Shown here: piece by piece, positions 1 through 6,999 of the stretch | How the letters are laid out: each line of letters starts with the position of its first letter | How positions within the stretch are numbered: position 1 is the stretch's first letter | From: a virus | Virus record (IMG/VR): IMGVR_UViG_3300032893_000308 | Coordinates: 1 to 20,104 of that record | Direction: 5' to 3' (one strand) | Length of the DNA stretch: 20,104 bases | Notes under the pieces: generated by a model | Databases searched by the model: none | Told to the model about the DNA's origin: nothing | Seen by the model: the letters and a program-made list of their open reading frames with translations, nothing else | Position numbers and translations under genes: made by a program

Positions 1-930
1 CTCATGAAGTTCGTTGAGGTAGGAACCGGGCGTTGGGATGCTAAGAAGGAAGAGTGGTCAGGCCTAGCGGTAAACGGCGTACTTCGTGCATCAACTAGGC
101 CCGTCGGAGCAAAGACATCTCGTATGAGCGTACAGGATCCTCCCTTGCAGACACTTCCGCGTGGGCGAATCGTTCGCGACGCGATCGTTGCTCGTCCAGG
201 TCATCGGATCTGCCAAGCGGATTACTCCGGCATGGAGATGAGGGTTCTAGCGAGTGAAGCTCGCGAGACAGCAATGCTCGAAGCCTACGCGCAGGGACTC
301 GACATTCACAACATCACCGCCGCGATTCTCTACGGTGAGAACTTCACCAGTAAGCAGCGCGGGGTCGTCAAGAACGGGGGCTTCTCCAAGATCTACGGCG
401 CCGGGCTTGAGAAGTTCGCGGTGACGGCGAAGATCCCCGTGTCAGATGCTAAGAACTTCCTAGAACGATACGATGAGCTTTACCCGCGAGTTGCAGCCTA
501 CATGCAGGAGACGGTTAACCTGGTCATGGAGCGCGCCGGCGGTAAGAGGTCGGGTACAGGTTACGTCGAGCTCATCGACGGAACGATCTTGCCTGTTCCT
601 GGAGACAAGGCATATGTCGGCGTCAACTTCCGAATCCAAGGAAGCTGCTCTAAGGTCTTGAAGCGCAAGATCGTGGAGCTCGATGCCGCCGGGCTAGGTG
701 ACAACTTCAGGCTGGCGGTGCATGACGAGATGCTCGTCGAGGTTCCGGACGAGGACGTTGACGAGGCGCAGCACATCATCGGGGAGGTCATGCCTGATCA
801 GTACTCGTTCCCGGGGGTTGTGCTAGAGTGTGAGCAAGACGTTGTTGACCGGTGGGGTCAGCACTACCGTGGGGATGAGTACCCCAAGTATGTTGAAACG
901 GAGGATCCTGCGTGGCTAGTGACGGCGTAA
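1..930 (+). CDS. polA: DNA polymerase I (family A), C-terminal part; 5' end outside window
   Basis: Template-directed DNA synthesis at the phage replication fork. The fragment covers the palm and fingers of a family A polymerase. Counting from the Met codon at position 4, motif A is DYSGMEMRV at 73-81, close to the family's DYSQIELRV, with the catalytic Asp and the conserved Glu. Motif B carries R119, K123, F127 and Y131 in the O-helix spacing. Motif C is HDE at 240-242. The Phe at the position equivalent to E. coli F762 is the form expected to discriminate against dideoxynucleotides. The reading frame is open to the window edge and the thumb region is missing, so the true start lies upstream and the Met at position 4 is probably internal. 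No proofreading domain is visible here. A separate DnaQ-like exonuclease is encoded at 15801-16397. The family call is firm; the full length is unknown. Confidence 0.95.
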   Translation, partial: LMKFVEVGTGRWDAKKEEWSGLAVNGVLRASTRPVGAKTSRMSVQDPPLQTLPRGRIVRDAIVARPGHRICQADYSGMEMRVLASEARETAMLEAYAQGLDIHNITAAILYGENFTSKQRGVVKNGGFSKIYGAGLEKFAVTAKIPVSDAKNFLERYDELYPRVAAYMQETVNLVMERAGGKRSGTGYVELIDGTILPVPGDKAYVGVNFRIQGSCSKVLKRKIVELDAAGLGDNFRLAVHDEMLVEVPDEDVDEAQHIIGEVMPDQYSFPGVVLECEQDVVDRWGQHYRGDEYPKYVETEDPAWLVTA

Positions 931-1157
931 AGATTACCCGAAAGGACGGTCTTACCCCCGAAGAGGGTGCCCTAAGTGATGTACTTGTCATTGCTTGCTC
1001 AATCTGGGGCAGACTTCCAAAGCAGCATCCCGATGACGACCGATACTTTACCGACTCGATTCATAGGATTCAAGATCTTCTAACAACTCGAATAGCCCGC
1101 CGAGAGTACCCAGACGGCTGGCCTGACAAGGGAAGGGTAGGTACTGATGCCACCTAA
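912..1157 (+). CDS. Small conserved-type phage protein, unknown function
   Basis: An 81-residue protein with a GTG start that overlaps the end of the polymerase gene by 19 bp. The start is chosen because GGAGG lies 7 bases upstream (900-904). The sequence is predicted mostly helical, with a charged C-terminal half containing HPDDDRYFTDSIHRIQDLL. I recognise no catalytic motif. The tight overlap with the polymerase and the next gene suggests co-transcription and translational coupling. It may be an accessory replication or regulatory protein, but nothing in the sequence decides this. Confidence 0.75.
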   Translation: MASDGVKITRKDGLTPEEGALSDVLVIACSIWGRLPKQHPDDDRYFTDSIHRIQDLLTTRIARREYPDGWPDKGRVGTDAT

Positions 1158-1347
1158 AGATATCACGAAACATACCTTCACGGAGAAGGTTTCAGGATCA
1201 GGATTTTGCGGTCATCCGTACTGTAACGGAAGATGCTACACGTACGAGCAAACATGCACATGTGGGTACAAGTACTATGGCCGTAAAAACAAGCAACACG
1301 AAATCGAACACGTTCTTAAAGAGGAAGGACTTTACAGTGCCAGTTAA
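1147..1347 (+). CDS. Small Cys/His-rich putative zinc-binding protein
   Basis: A 66-residue protein with an ATG start preceded by a purine-rich AAGGGAAGGG site; it overlaps the previous gene by 11 bp. The middle holds C21, C26 and C30. These are followed by a C2H2-like arrangement of C37-x-C39 and H51-x3-H55, a spacing compatible with a small zinc finger or zinc ribbon. Such small phage proteins often bind nucleic acid or act as regulators, but here that is inference. The segment NGRCYTY at 27-33 is echoed in the next gene as NGKCYTY, with 19 of 21 bases identical at DNA level. Zinc binding is suggested only by residue spacing. Confidence 0.7.
   Translation: MPPKDITKHTFTEKVSGSGFCGHPYCNGRCYTYEQTCTCGYKYYGRKNKQHEIEHVLKEEGLYSAS
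1224..1244 (+). repeat. Direct repeat copy 1 (21 bp), encodes NGRCYTY
   Basis: This 21-bp stretch matches 1390-1410 at 19 of 21 positions; the only differences are two adjacent transposed bases (GA versus AG). Both copies are read in frame within different genes and give nearly the same peptide motif, so the repeat probably reflects a shared protein motif or an ancestral duplication. Confidence 0.7.
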
Positions 1348-1504
1348 AGCATGTTCAGTCGGCGGTAAGCCAGGATACAAGTGGGGCGATAACGGAAAGT
1401 GCTACACGTATACCGCTGGCGATGACGCAAGTCGTAAGGCAGCCAAAAAGAAGGCAATTAACCAGGGCCTCGCAATCGGTAACGGAAAGCTCCCGGAGGA
1501 CTGA
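1337..1504 (+). CDS. Small basic phage protein with GKCYTY motif, unknown function
   Basis: I place the start at the GTG at 1337, giving 55 residues, because GAGGAAGGA sits 7 bases upstream. Translation from the earlier in-frame Met codon at 1262 would run deep inside the previous gene. The protein begins MPVKACSVGGKPGYKWG, has GKCYTY in the middle, and ends in a Lys/Ala-rich stretch (ASRKAAKKKAINQGLAIG) that is probably helical. From memory, the pattern of Gly-Tyr-Lys-Trp-Gly, then Cys-Tyr, then a basic AxxQGxAI tail recurs in small phage proteins and in tails of some larger ones; its function is unknown to me. It overlaps the preceding gene by 11 bp and shares one base with the following ATG. 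Confidence 0.75.
   Translation: MPVKACSVGGKPGYKWGDNGKCYTYTAGDDASRKAAKKKAINQGLAIGNGKLPED
1390..1410 (+). repeat. Direct repeat copy 2 (21 bp), encodes NGKCYTY
   Basis: Second copy of the 21-bp near-identical repeat, 166 bp downstream of the copy at 1224-1244. It lies in the next gene but in the equivalent reading phase, so both encode NG-(R/K)-CYTY. Confidence 0.7.
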
Positions 1505-1836
1505 TGTCCTCAAAGACTCGTGAGAACATCAAGTTTCACTGGCCGCGATACTTTAAGGCCGCGCAGTCAAGATGTATCTATACGAATCATTGGCACCTTT
1601 ACCTCTTCGTAAAGCGTCCCTGTGCGTTTGGAATTCAGACAGGTCTTTCAGTTAAGCATCGCTTAGGAAGCAATAAGTGGCGTCACACAAGCCTCAAGAA
1701 AATGAAGTACAAGTCACACGAGAGAGGTTGCGGACAGGTTTACCACTTTGAGTTGGTACGGCATCTTTCTACCGACTGGAAGGGTCAACGAATACGTGGC
1801 TCGAAGAGGTATCTTCGGTTTAAGGTTTGTCTCTAA
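1504..1836 (+). CDS. Basic hypothetical protein, unknown function
   Basis: A 110-residue protein starting at an ATG that overlaps the previous stop codon in a TGATG arrangement, with GGAGG a few bases upstream. It is strongly basic (many Lys, Arg and His) and rich in aromatic residues (Trp, Tyr, Phe), a composition compatible with nucleic-acid binding. Four cysteines are spread along the chain without an obvious zinc-finger spacing. No family is recognised. Confidence 0.7.
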   Translation: MSSKTRENIKFHWPRYFKAAQSRCIYTNHWHLYLFVKRPCAFGIQTGLSVKHRLGSNKWRHTSLKKMKYKSHERGCGQVYHFELVRHLSTDWKGQRIRGSKRYLRFKVCL

Positions 1837-1848
1837 CGAAAGGAAGGA

Positions 1849-2094
1849 ATGATCAGGATCACGATTGAGAAGCTCAATGGAGGTACCGGTAAGCCGAAGG
1901 TGATTGCAACCGGGACCATCAAGAACAATCTACACGACACCATCCTTACACAAGGCAAGAAGGGTTCCTATGACTTTGAGTTTAAGAACTCGGTCAGGGT
2001 TGTAGCCGACGGAGAGGTTCAAGACTTTCCTCGAAAGGGAAAGAGCGTTTGGCACCTGATCGCGCGCTGCCTAGCTGAAGCGGGGATTAAGTGA
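1849..2094 (+). CDS. Hypothetical small protein, unknown function
   Basis: An 81-residue protein with an ATG start behind an AAGGAAGG ribosome-binding site. The first 60 residues alternate short predicted beta strands (IRITIEKL, KVIATGTI, YDFEFKN, VRVVADG), and the C-terminus is a short helix (SVWHLIARCLAEAGI). This suggests a small beta-sheet protein with a helical cap. I do not recognise the family. It overlaps the next gene by 4 bp (GTGA), a sign of translational coupling. Confidence 0.7.
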   Translation: MIRITIEKLNGGTGKPKVIATGTIKNNLHDTILTQGKKGSYDFEFKNSVRVVADGEVQDFPRKGKSVWHLIARCLAEAGIK

Positions 2095-2300
2095 ACTTGC
2101 CTAGCATTGAGATGGTAGTTAACAAGTTCAGGAAGCTTGACTTTATGCAGAAGGTTGAGATGCTCGATGTCCTACTTGTAGGAGAAACGCCGGAGCATCT
2201 TAACTGGCGAGCGGAGCTATGCACCGCGCTCCGGCTTGAGGATCTCTATCCCGAACAGCCCGAGGATGAGGAGCCTGAGTATGCGCATCTTGGCCGTTGA
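2091..2300 (+). CDS. Hypothetical small acidic-tailed protein
   Basis: A 69-residue protein starting at a GTG that overlaps the preceding stop by 4 bp. The N-terminal two thirds look helical (residues about 5-50), and the last 20 residues are acidic and Pro-rich (YPEQPEDEEPEY). It overlaps the start of the RuvC-like gene by 20 bp. No family recognised; it is kept as a gene because of the coupled start and good packing between its neighbours. Confidence 0.6.
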   Translation: MNLPSIEMVVNKFRKLDFMQKVEMLDVLLVGETPEHLNWRAELCTALRLEDLYPEQPEDEEPEYAHLGR

Positions 2301-2733
2301 TCCCGGACCGTCATGTGGGGTTGCATGGGCGGACTTTCACGCACCTAGCGGCAAGCCTCTTTGGGTAAAGACCGACATCCTTCAGGAGTTTGGACCTACC
2401 TGTGATGAGCTTGAGTATAGACTCATGATGGATGATTTTGATCTTGTCGTTGTTGAGAAGTTTACGATCAATGCGGGAACGATCAAGAAGGACACGAAGG
2501 GAAGTAAGTACGCCATTGAGCTAACTGGAGTGATTCGCTACGCCGCTTGGAGCTACCGCACGCCCCTTGAGGAACAAGCACCTGCTGATGCCATGAACTT
2601 CGTGACGAATGACAAGCTCAAGCGGTTAGGCTACTACACCCCAGGTCCTGATCATGCAAACGATGCGATGCGGCATCTGATCCTTGCTGCTGTACGCCAT
2701 AAGCAAATTAACCTGCAGTCTTTGATACACTAG
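2281..2733 (+). CDS. RuvC-like Holliday junction resolvase
   Basis: Predicted to cut branched DNA intermediates formed during phage recombination and replication. The start is taken at ATG 2281 because GAGGAG lies 7 bases upstream, giving 150 residues, near the usual size of phage RuvC-like nucleases. The RNase H-fold acidic residues are visible. D7 is in the first strand within VDPGPSCGVA, E59 is at the end of a strand in VVVEKF, and the C-terminal DHANDAMRH supplies H125 and D128. Together these fit the D-E-(H/D)-D metal-binding centre of RuvC. It sits between small genes and the SNF2 helicase, in a recombination and repair neighbourhood. The RuvC family call is fairly firm; substrate preference cannot be read from sequence. 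Confidence 0.82.
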   Translation: MRILAVDPGPSCGVAWADFHAPSGKPLWVKTDILQEFGPTCDELEYRLMMDDFDLVVVEKFTINAGTIKKDTKGSKYAIELTGVIRYAAWSYRTPLEEQAPADAMNFVTNDKLKRLGYYTPGPDHANDAMRHLILAAVRHKQINLQSLIH

Positions 2734-2740
2734 AATCTAG
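2723..2740 (+). promoter_or_regulatory. Candidate extended -10 promoter overlapping an 11-bp palindrome
   Basis: TGATACACT at 2723-2731 reads as an extended -10 element (TG, one base, TACACT) just upstream of the helicase gene. A perfect 11-bp palindrome, CTAGAATCTAG (2730-2740), overlaps its downstream edge, where an operator could sit. No good -35 box is visible. The element resembles TGATACAAT before the ClpP-like gene. The same nine bases also occur inside a coding region at 14252, so this call is tentative. Confidence 0.35.
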
Positions 2741-2753
2741 TTCAAGGAGGAAC

Positions 2754-4487
2754 ATGCCCGCAGCAGAACTTAAGAACGGCAGGATCGAGATCGCGTCCGA
2801 GTATCGTGAACGCGAGATGATCAAGCTCCTACCCGGGGGCCGGTGGGATACACGTGCCCAGACCTGGTGGGCGCCTCTCTCGTGGGCGACTTGCATCCAG
2901 CTTCGAGGCATCTTCGGAAGTATTCTCCAAGTCGGTCCCGAGCTGGGCGCCTGGGCTAAGAATGAGCGAGAAACGAGGGTTGACCCCTGCCTTGCTCTTC
3001 GTGTCGCAGAGGACGCTACGCTTGGAGAAGCATTCTCGGATCTGTATCCCTTCCAGCGCGCGGGTATTAAGCTCATGGCGACTTCACAGCAAGCGCTCAA
3101 CGCTGACTCCATGGGACTCGGAAAGACCGTCCAGGGCATCCTGGCGCTCGAGCTAATCGGAGACGATGCCTTTCCTGCACTTGTGGTCTGTCCGAACTCG
3201 ATGAAGTTTAAGTGGCAAGAGGAGTACTCAAAGTGGGCTCCTCACCGTCGAACCGTCGTCATCACAGGCGGCAAGGCCGCACGTGTCAAGCAGATCGCAC
3301 TTATCAAGGAGGGAGAGGCAGATGTGGGAATCATCAATTGGGAGGGTCTTAGAGGGCACTCCCGTCTTGCTGGGTTCGGTTCTATGCAGCTTAGCGAGAA
3401 CGATAAGACACCCAAGGAGCTTAACGAGATCGGGTTTCAAACCGTAGTTGCCGACGAGGCTCATCGAGCCAAGTCACCTAAGGCAGCTCAGACCCGAGCA
3501 CTGTGGTGGATGGGGCACCACGCTAAGTATCGGTTCATGCTTACGGGAACACCAATTGCGAACTCACCCGAGGACATCTGGTCGCTGATGCACTTCGTAG
3601 CACCGGACGAGTTCCCGTCCAAGACCAAGTTCATCGATCGGTACGGCCTGCAAAGCTGGAACATGTTCGGAGGTCGAGACATCGTTGGGCTCAAGTCTGA
3701 GCACAAGGAGGAACTCTTCAAGATCCTCGATCCTCGCTTCATTCGGCGAACGAAGGAGGCGGTCCTACCCGAACTTCCACCTGCAATTCCGATCACCCGA
3801 ACCGTGGAGATGTCGCCTAAGCAGAAGGGCGCCTACGAGATGATGCGAAAGGAGATGATCGCCGAGCTCGAGAGCGGTCTTCTCGTTGTGACTAATCCGC
3901 TTGCCCGAATGACTCGACTTCTTCAGTTCGCGTCAGCATACGGCGAGGTAGACGAAGGCGGCAACCTCATCCTCACGGATCCGTCCTGCAAGGTCGATGC
4001 CCTTCTTGAGATCGTTGACGAGCTAGGAGACGACCGAGCTATCGTCTTTGCGGAGTCTCGCCAGCTTATCGAACTTGCGCACAAGCACCTCATTCGGGCT
4101 AAGCCTCACGGACCTGGACTTCAGGTCGGTCTCATCACGGGAAACGTGGACGTTATCGACCGAAACAAGTACATTGCCGATTTTAACGCAGGAAAGCTGC
4201 CGCTCATGCTCATGACGCTAGGAGCCGGCGGAGAGGGACTCTCGTTTCCGGGGTGCTCAACCGCGATCTTCCTGCAGAGGAGCTTCTCGTTCGTAAAGAA
4301 CACGCAGGCCGAGGATCGGATTCGCGGCATCGGACGCGGAACGGCCGGGGTTCCTCCTACGATCATCGACATCATCACCCTGAATACGATAGAGTCTCGG
4401 GTACACGAGGTCCGTCAGGAGAAGGCAGATCAGCTCGAGGAAGTTGCTCGGGACAAGGAGGTTCTCTTTCAGTGGCTAATGAAGTAG
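2754..4487 (+). CDS. SNF2/DEAH-family DNA helicase
   Basis: An ATP-driven DNA translocase or helicase of superfamily 2, likely used in replication-fork remodelling or recombination. AAGGAGG sits 3 bases before the ATG. Motifs in order over 577 residues: Walker A DSMGLGKT at 118-125, DEAH at 234-237, motif III LTGTP at 263-267, motif V GAGGEGLSF at 490-498, and motif VI QAEDRIRGIGR at 518-528. These match the SNF2 order and spacing, including the Gln and two Arg of motif VI. The first 60 or so residues (GGRWDTRAQTWWAP) resemble the HARP-type domain that precedes the helicase in SMARCAL1-like annealing helicases, though that resemblance is weak. A candidate promoter lies directly upstream. The helicase call is firm; the precise role is inferred. 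Confidence 0.93.
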   Translation: MPAAELKNGRIEIASEYREREMIKLLPGGRWDTRAQTWWAPLSWATCIQLRGIFGSILQVGPELGAWAKNERETRVDPCLALRVAEDATLGEAFSDLYPFQRAGIKLMATSQQALNADSMGLGKTVQGILALELIGDDAFPALVVCPNSMKFKWQEEYSKWAPHRRTVVITGGKAARVKQIALIKEGEADVGIINWEGLRGHSRLAGFGSMQLSENDKTPKELNEIGFQTVVADEAHRAKSPKAAQTRALWWMGHHAKYRFMLTGTPIANSPEDIWSLMHFVAPDEFPSKTKFIDRYGLQSWNMFGGRDIVGLKSEHKEELFKILDPRFIRRTKEAVLPELPPAIPITRTVEMSPKQKGAYEMMRKEMIAELESGLLVVTNPLARMTRLLQFASAYGEVDEGGNLILTDPSCKVDALLEIVDELGDDRAIVFAESRQLIELAHKHLIRAKPHGPGLQVGLITGNVDVIDRNKYIADFNAGKLPLMLMTLGAGGEGLSFPGCSTAIFLQRSFSFVKNTQAEDRIRGIGRGTAGVPPTIIDIITLNTIESRVHEVRQEKADQLEEVARDKEVLFQWLMK

Positions 4488-4645
4488 TACTTGTTCTTGA
4501 TCCTACCGAGAGCGGCTACTACGTTGTAGCGGCATTTACGACCCAAGAACTTGCAGATGAGTACATCAGCAACTCTAGGTATAAGTGGCGCTTTACGACC
4601 GAAACCTTTGAGTTAGATATTGATACAGGAGGTTCGAGTGAGTGA
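4472..4645 (+). CDS. Small hypothetical protein
   Basis: Starts at GTG 4472, which has AAGGAGG ten bases upstream, and overlaps the helicase gene by 16 bp. The 57-residue product begins MANEVVLVLDPTESGYYVV and ends in an acidic, Ser/Gly-rich tail. It is predicted as a small alpha/beta protein: a strand (VVLVLD), a second strand (YYVVAAF), then a helix (TQELADEYI). No family recognised. The longer open frame that begins near 4253 lies in the helicase's shadow and is not supported by a ribosome-binding site. Confidence 0.65.
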   Translation: MANEVVLVLDPTESGYYVVAAFTTQELADEYISNSRYKWRFTTETFELDIDTGGSSE

Positions 4646-5219
4646 CTCAAGGATTCAGACTGCGTACGGCAACATCATTGATCCGATCAATCCTCGAGAG
4701 GAAGACATCTTCATCGAGGACATCGCGCACGCACTCTCTAACCAGTGTCGTTATGCAGGGCACGTGCGAACCTGGTACTCGGTTGCTGAGCACGCCGTTC
4801 GTGTCTCACAGGCTGTGCCCGAGGAATTCGCATTTGAGGCGCTCCATCATGACGACTCTGAGGCGTACCTCATCGACATTCCCTCACCTCTTAAGACGGC
4901 GCTCTTTGGGGACCTCTATCGTGAGGTTGAGGAAAGGCTGATGAACGTAATTCATCAGAAGTTTAACATTGTCAGTACCCCTGAATCGCGTAAGGCTATT
5001 CACTACGCTGACGTGGCGCTACTCAAGACAGAGGTACGTGATCTTCTTACCCCTGTACCTGATCCTCAGGACAGGTATGAGCTTTGGGAGCAGTGGACGG
5101 GTGATGTGGAGATCCTTCCTGAGGTCATCTCACCCGTCTCACCTGAGGTTGCAAGGAATGCGTACATCGCACAGCACTACATTCTTTCACAAAAGCGAGA
5201 GGAGCTACAAGTTGTCTAA
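4638..5219 (+). CDS. HD-domain phosphohydrolase (5'-deoxynucleotidase-like)
   Basis: Probably a metal-dependent phosphatase acting on deoxynucleoside monophosphates, as YfbR-like HD proteins do, and so adjusting the nucleotide pool. The start is set at GTG 4638 (193 residues) because AGGAGG at 4627-4632 is 5 bases upstream; a TTG at 4620 is in frame but precedes that site. HD-domain ligands are visible: H42, the SVAEH segment with H52, and HHDDSEAYLIDIPSPLK at 70-86 with its His-Asp pair. The EAYLIDIPSPLK tail of this motif is typical of the phage and bacterial HD nucleotidase group. The gene overlaps its small upstream neighbour and the DUF3310-like gene by 8 bp each. The family call is strong, the substrate inferred. 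Confidence 0.88.
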   Translation: MSDSRIQTAYGNIIDPINPREEDIFIEDIAHALSNQCRYAGHVRTWYSVAEHAVRVSQAVPEEFAFEALHHDDSEAYLIDIPSPLKTALFGDLYREVEERLMNVIHQKFNIVSTPESRKAIHYADVALLKTEVRDLLTPVPDPQDRYELWEQWTGDVEILPEVISPVSPEVARNAYIAQHYILSQKREELQVV

Positions 5220-5493
5220 GACTACAACGGATGATCAGGTCAATCCCAAGCACTACTCTGACTTCGGTGACTGGTCCGCAACGATCATCATCCGGAAATG
5301 GAACGAAATCCGCAAGGCTGCGGGGGTTGAGCCTGTCAGCTTCGACGTAGGAAACGCACTCAAGTACATGCAGCGCGCAGGATTTAAGCCTGGTGCGCAG
5401 GAGGTCATTGACCTGAAAAAGGCGATCTGGTACATGCAGGAGCGGGTGCATATTCTCGATCCTTCTGAACCCGATCCGGCGGAGGTCAAGTGA
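5212..5493 (+). CDS. DUF3310-like phage protein (SaV-like)
   Basis: A 93-residue protein that starts at a TTG with GAGAGGAG upstream and overlaps the previous gene by 8 bp. NPKHY at 11-15 and GNALKYMQRAGFK at 47-59, followed by a DLKKAIWYM helix, are the signature of DUF3310. This small domain is common in phages, often next to nucleotide-metabolism genes, as here beside an HD phosphohydrolase. The biochemical role of the family is not known to me with confidence. The C-terminus is a short acidic, Pro-rich tail. Confidence 0.85.
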   Translation: MSKTTTDDQVNPKHYSDFGDWSATIIIRKWNEIRKAAGVEPVSFDVGNALKYMQRAGFKPGAQEVIDLKKAIWYMQERVHILDPSEPDPAEVK

Positions 5494-5495
5494 GG

Positions 5496-5633
5496 ATGAG
5501 CTCCTTCTGGGCTGGATTCGTCACTGGTGTAGGAACCTGTGTTGCGGTTGCGATTGTAGGACTACTCCTGCTTTACAGGCTAGTGATTGACTCGTGGAAG
5601 GCTGGCGGTGACGGAACCAACGGGCACGTCTAA
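5496..5633 (+). CDS. Tiny single-pass membrane protein
   Basis: A 45-codon gene starting at ATG 5496, with GGAGG about ten bases upstream inside the previous gene. Residues 8-28 (start FVTGVGTCVAVAIVGLLLLY) form one clear transmembrane helix, followed by a short polar tail with WKAGGDGTNG. It overlaps the start of the exonuclease gene by 26 bp. Function unknown; such peptides in phages can be lysis, exclusion or accessory membrane proteins, and the sequence cannot choose between these. Confidence 0.6.
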   Translation: MSSFWAGFVTGVGTCVAVAIVGLLLLYRLVIDSWKAGGDGTNGHV

Positions 5634-6561
5634 CATCAGGCTCTCCAACTCGGAGCTAGCAACGTTTCGGCGTTGTAAGAGGAAATGGTGGCTGAATACG
5701 TACCGGCGCCTGAAGCCAATTGCTGGGTACGGCTACAACACACCCATTCACATCGGAAACGTCGTTCACGACGCGTTAGCCGCGTACTACGAACCTAGTC
5801 TCAGGACAGACCCGGTCTTGTACGCGAAGGCAATCTTTGATGAAGAGCTTGCTGCTAATCCTGCGTACGAGATTGAGATTCTTGAGGAATGGTCCCTCGT
5901 TGAACCGATGTTGGTTAGCTACATTGACTGGCTCGAAGAAACGGGTGCTGATCAGAACCTACGATTTTTGGGATCTGAGCGAATGGTTGAAGTTCCTCTT
6001 TATGATCAGCACGTGCTGATCTCCAAGCTCGATGCAACGGTCGAGCAGATTTCGGATGGGGCCAAGCTCGCGCTCGAGCACAAGACGGTCGGTGACCTCG
6101 AGACTCCTATGCACCTGCTAAAGATCGACACCCAGCTTCTAACGGAGCACCTGGTTCGGTACCTGGATGCACAGGCGAAGGGCTCGACCCAGGAGGAGGC
6201 GCTCGACGACTGTCACGGAATTCTCTACAACATGCTTAAGAAGAACAAGCGAACGAGCAGGTCTAGACCTCCTTTCTTCAAGCGCGAGATCATCCCCCAC
6301 AACGCTCACGAGCTGAACAATCACTGGCGACATGTAATGACTGTTGCACTTGAGATGGACCGCATGAGGAATCTTCTTGACCTCGGAGGAAACCACCACG
6401 AGATCGTTCCTCCGTCACCGATGAAGACCTGTAAGTGGGAGTGTGAGTTCTTCAAGGTCTGCCACATGTTTGATGATGGCTCGCAGGTTGAGTCGGCTCT
6501 TGAAGCGATGTATGAGGAACACGATCCTCTCGAGCGCTACGCCGGTACGGAGCATCTATGA
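5608..6561 (+). CDS. PD-(D/E)XK nuclease of the RecB/Cas4 type
   Basis: Predicted exonuclease for DNA recombination or end processing. The start at GTG 5608 (317 residues) is supported by GGAAGG six bases upstream; an in-frame TTG at 5587 lacks a site. The order of motifs matches the RecB/Cas4 clade. LSNSELATFRRCKRKWW at 12-28 contains C23, and HIGNVVHDAL has H54. The catalytic core is D142 in ISKLDATVE and E157-H-K159 in LALEHKT. A Cys cluster at the end (C275, C279, C285), together with C23, could hold an iron-sulfur cluster as in Cas4 and AddB. A Sak4-like ATPase lies two genes downstream, a pairing compatible with recombination. Nuclease family confident; cluster inferred from spacing. 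Confidence 0.9.
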   Translation: MTEPTGTSNIRLSNSELATFRRCKRKWWLNTYRRLKPIAGYGYNTPIHIGNVVHDALAAYYEPSLRTDPVLYAKAIFDEELAANPAYEIEILEEWSLVEPMLVSYIDWLEETGADQNLRFLGSERMVEVPLYDQHVLISKLDATVEQISDGAKLALEHKTVGDLETPMHLLKIDTQLLTEHLVRYLDAQAKGSTQEEALDDCHGILYNMLKKNKRTSRSRPPFFKREIIPHNAHELNNHWRHVMTVALEMDRMRNLLDLGGNHHEIVPPSPMKTCKWECEFFKVCHMFDDGSQVESALEAMYEEHDPLERYAGTEHL

Positions 6562-6959
6562 CTCGCTACAAGAAAGCTTTCAGTTGGCACGGCGGAATTG
6601 AGAAGTTTCTTAACAGCGTTGTTTTAGAGAAACCTCTCCTAAACGTATGTTCGGGAACCACGTCGTGGGGCGATGTTACCGTTGACCTGTACGAGCCCGC
6701 AGACTTTACGTCTCCCTGGACCGTTCTTCCCTTCGAGGATAACACGTTCGGTGCCGTATTTGCTGATCCTCCCTGGGATGTTAACTACAAAAAGGAAGTT
6801 TCGAAGTACGTTAAGGAAGCTCTTCGAGTTGCACCTGTCGCTTATCTCATGGCGCCCTGGATTTACTGTGCAGCTTGGGTCGAACTTACAAACGTGTGGT
6901 ATCGTGAGATTCCTGGCGTGAACACACCCATTTTGATTACAAGGTACGTGAGGTTGTGA
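6558..6959 (+). CDS. Small DPPW-motif methyltransferase-like protein
   Basis: A 133-residue protein whose ATG overlaps the exonuclease stop by 4 bp. A class I methyltransferase pattern is visible. A Gly-rich motif I segment (LNVCSGTTSWGDVTVDLY, about 28-45) with an acidic residue at its end is followed by LPFEDNTFGAVFADPPWDVNY, whose DPPW (70-73) is the catalytic tetrapeptide of N6-adenine and related amino-methyltransferases. The protein is short for a stand-alone DNA methyltransferase, so it may be a minimal enzyme, act on a small substrate or RNA, or be non-catalytic. A methyltransferase-like fold is likely; the target is unknown. Confidence 0.7.
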   Translation: MTRYKKAFSWHGGIEKFLNSVVLEKPLLNVCSGTTSWGDVTVDLYEPADFTSPWTVLPFEDNTFGAVFADPPWDVNYKKEVSKYVKEALRVAPVAYLMAPWIYCAAWVELTNVWYREIPGVNTPILITRYVRL

Positions 6960-6965
6960 TACAAT
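6937..6965 (+). promoter_or_regulatory. Candidate extended -10 promoter for the ClpP-like operon
   Basis: TGATACAAT at 6957-6965 fits an extended -10 (TG, A, TACAAT). A weak -35-like TTACAA lies at 6937-6942 with a 17-base spacer. The 40-bp gap from 6960 to 6999 is the largest intergenic space in the window, and the following gene has a strong AAGGAGG. The placement supports a new transcription start for the ClpP/recombination group. Confidence 0.5.
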
Positions 6966-6999
6966 TGAACATCTCGAACTCAAACCGTAAGGAGGAATT

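Noticed and set aside
1262-1336. Upstream extension of the small gene at 1337 to the Met codon at 1262
   Set aside because: It would overlap the preceding gene by 86 bp, while a strong ribosome-binding site points to GTG 1337.
2708-3139. 143-codon minus-strand open frame
   Set aside because: It shadows the SNF2 helicase; its codon pattern is the complement of a convincing gene, with no ribosome-binding site or recognisable protein.
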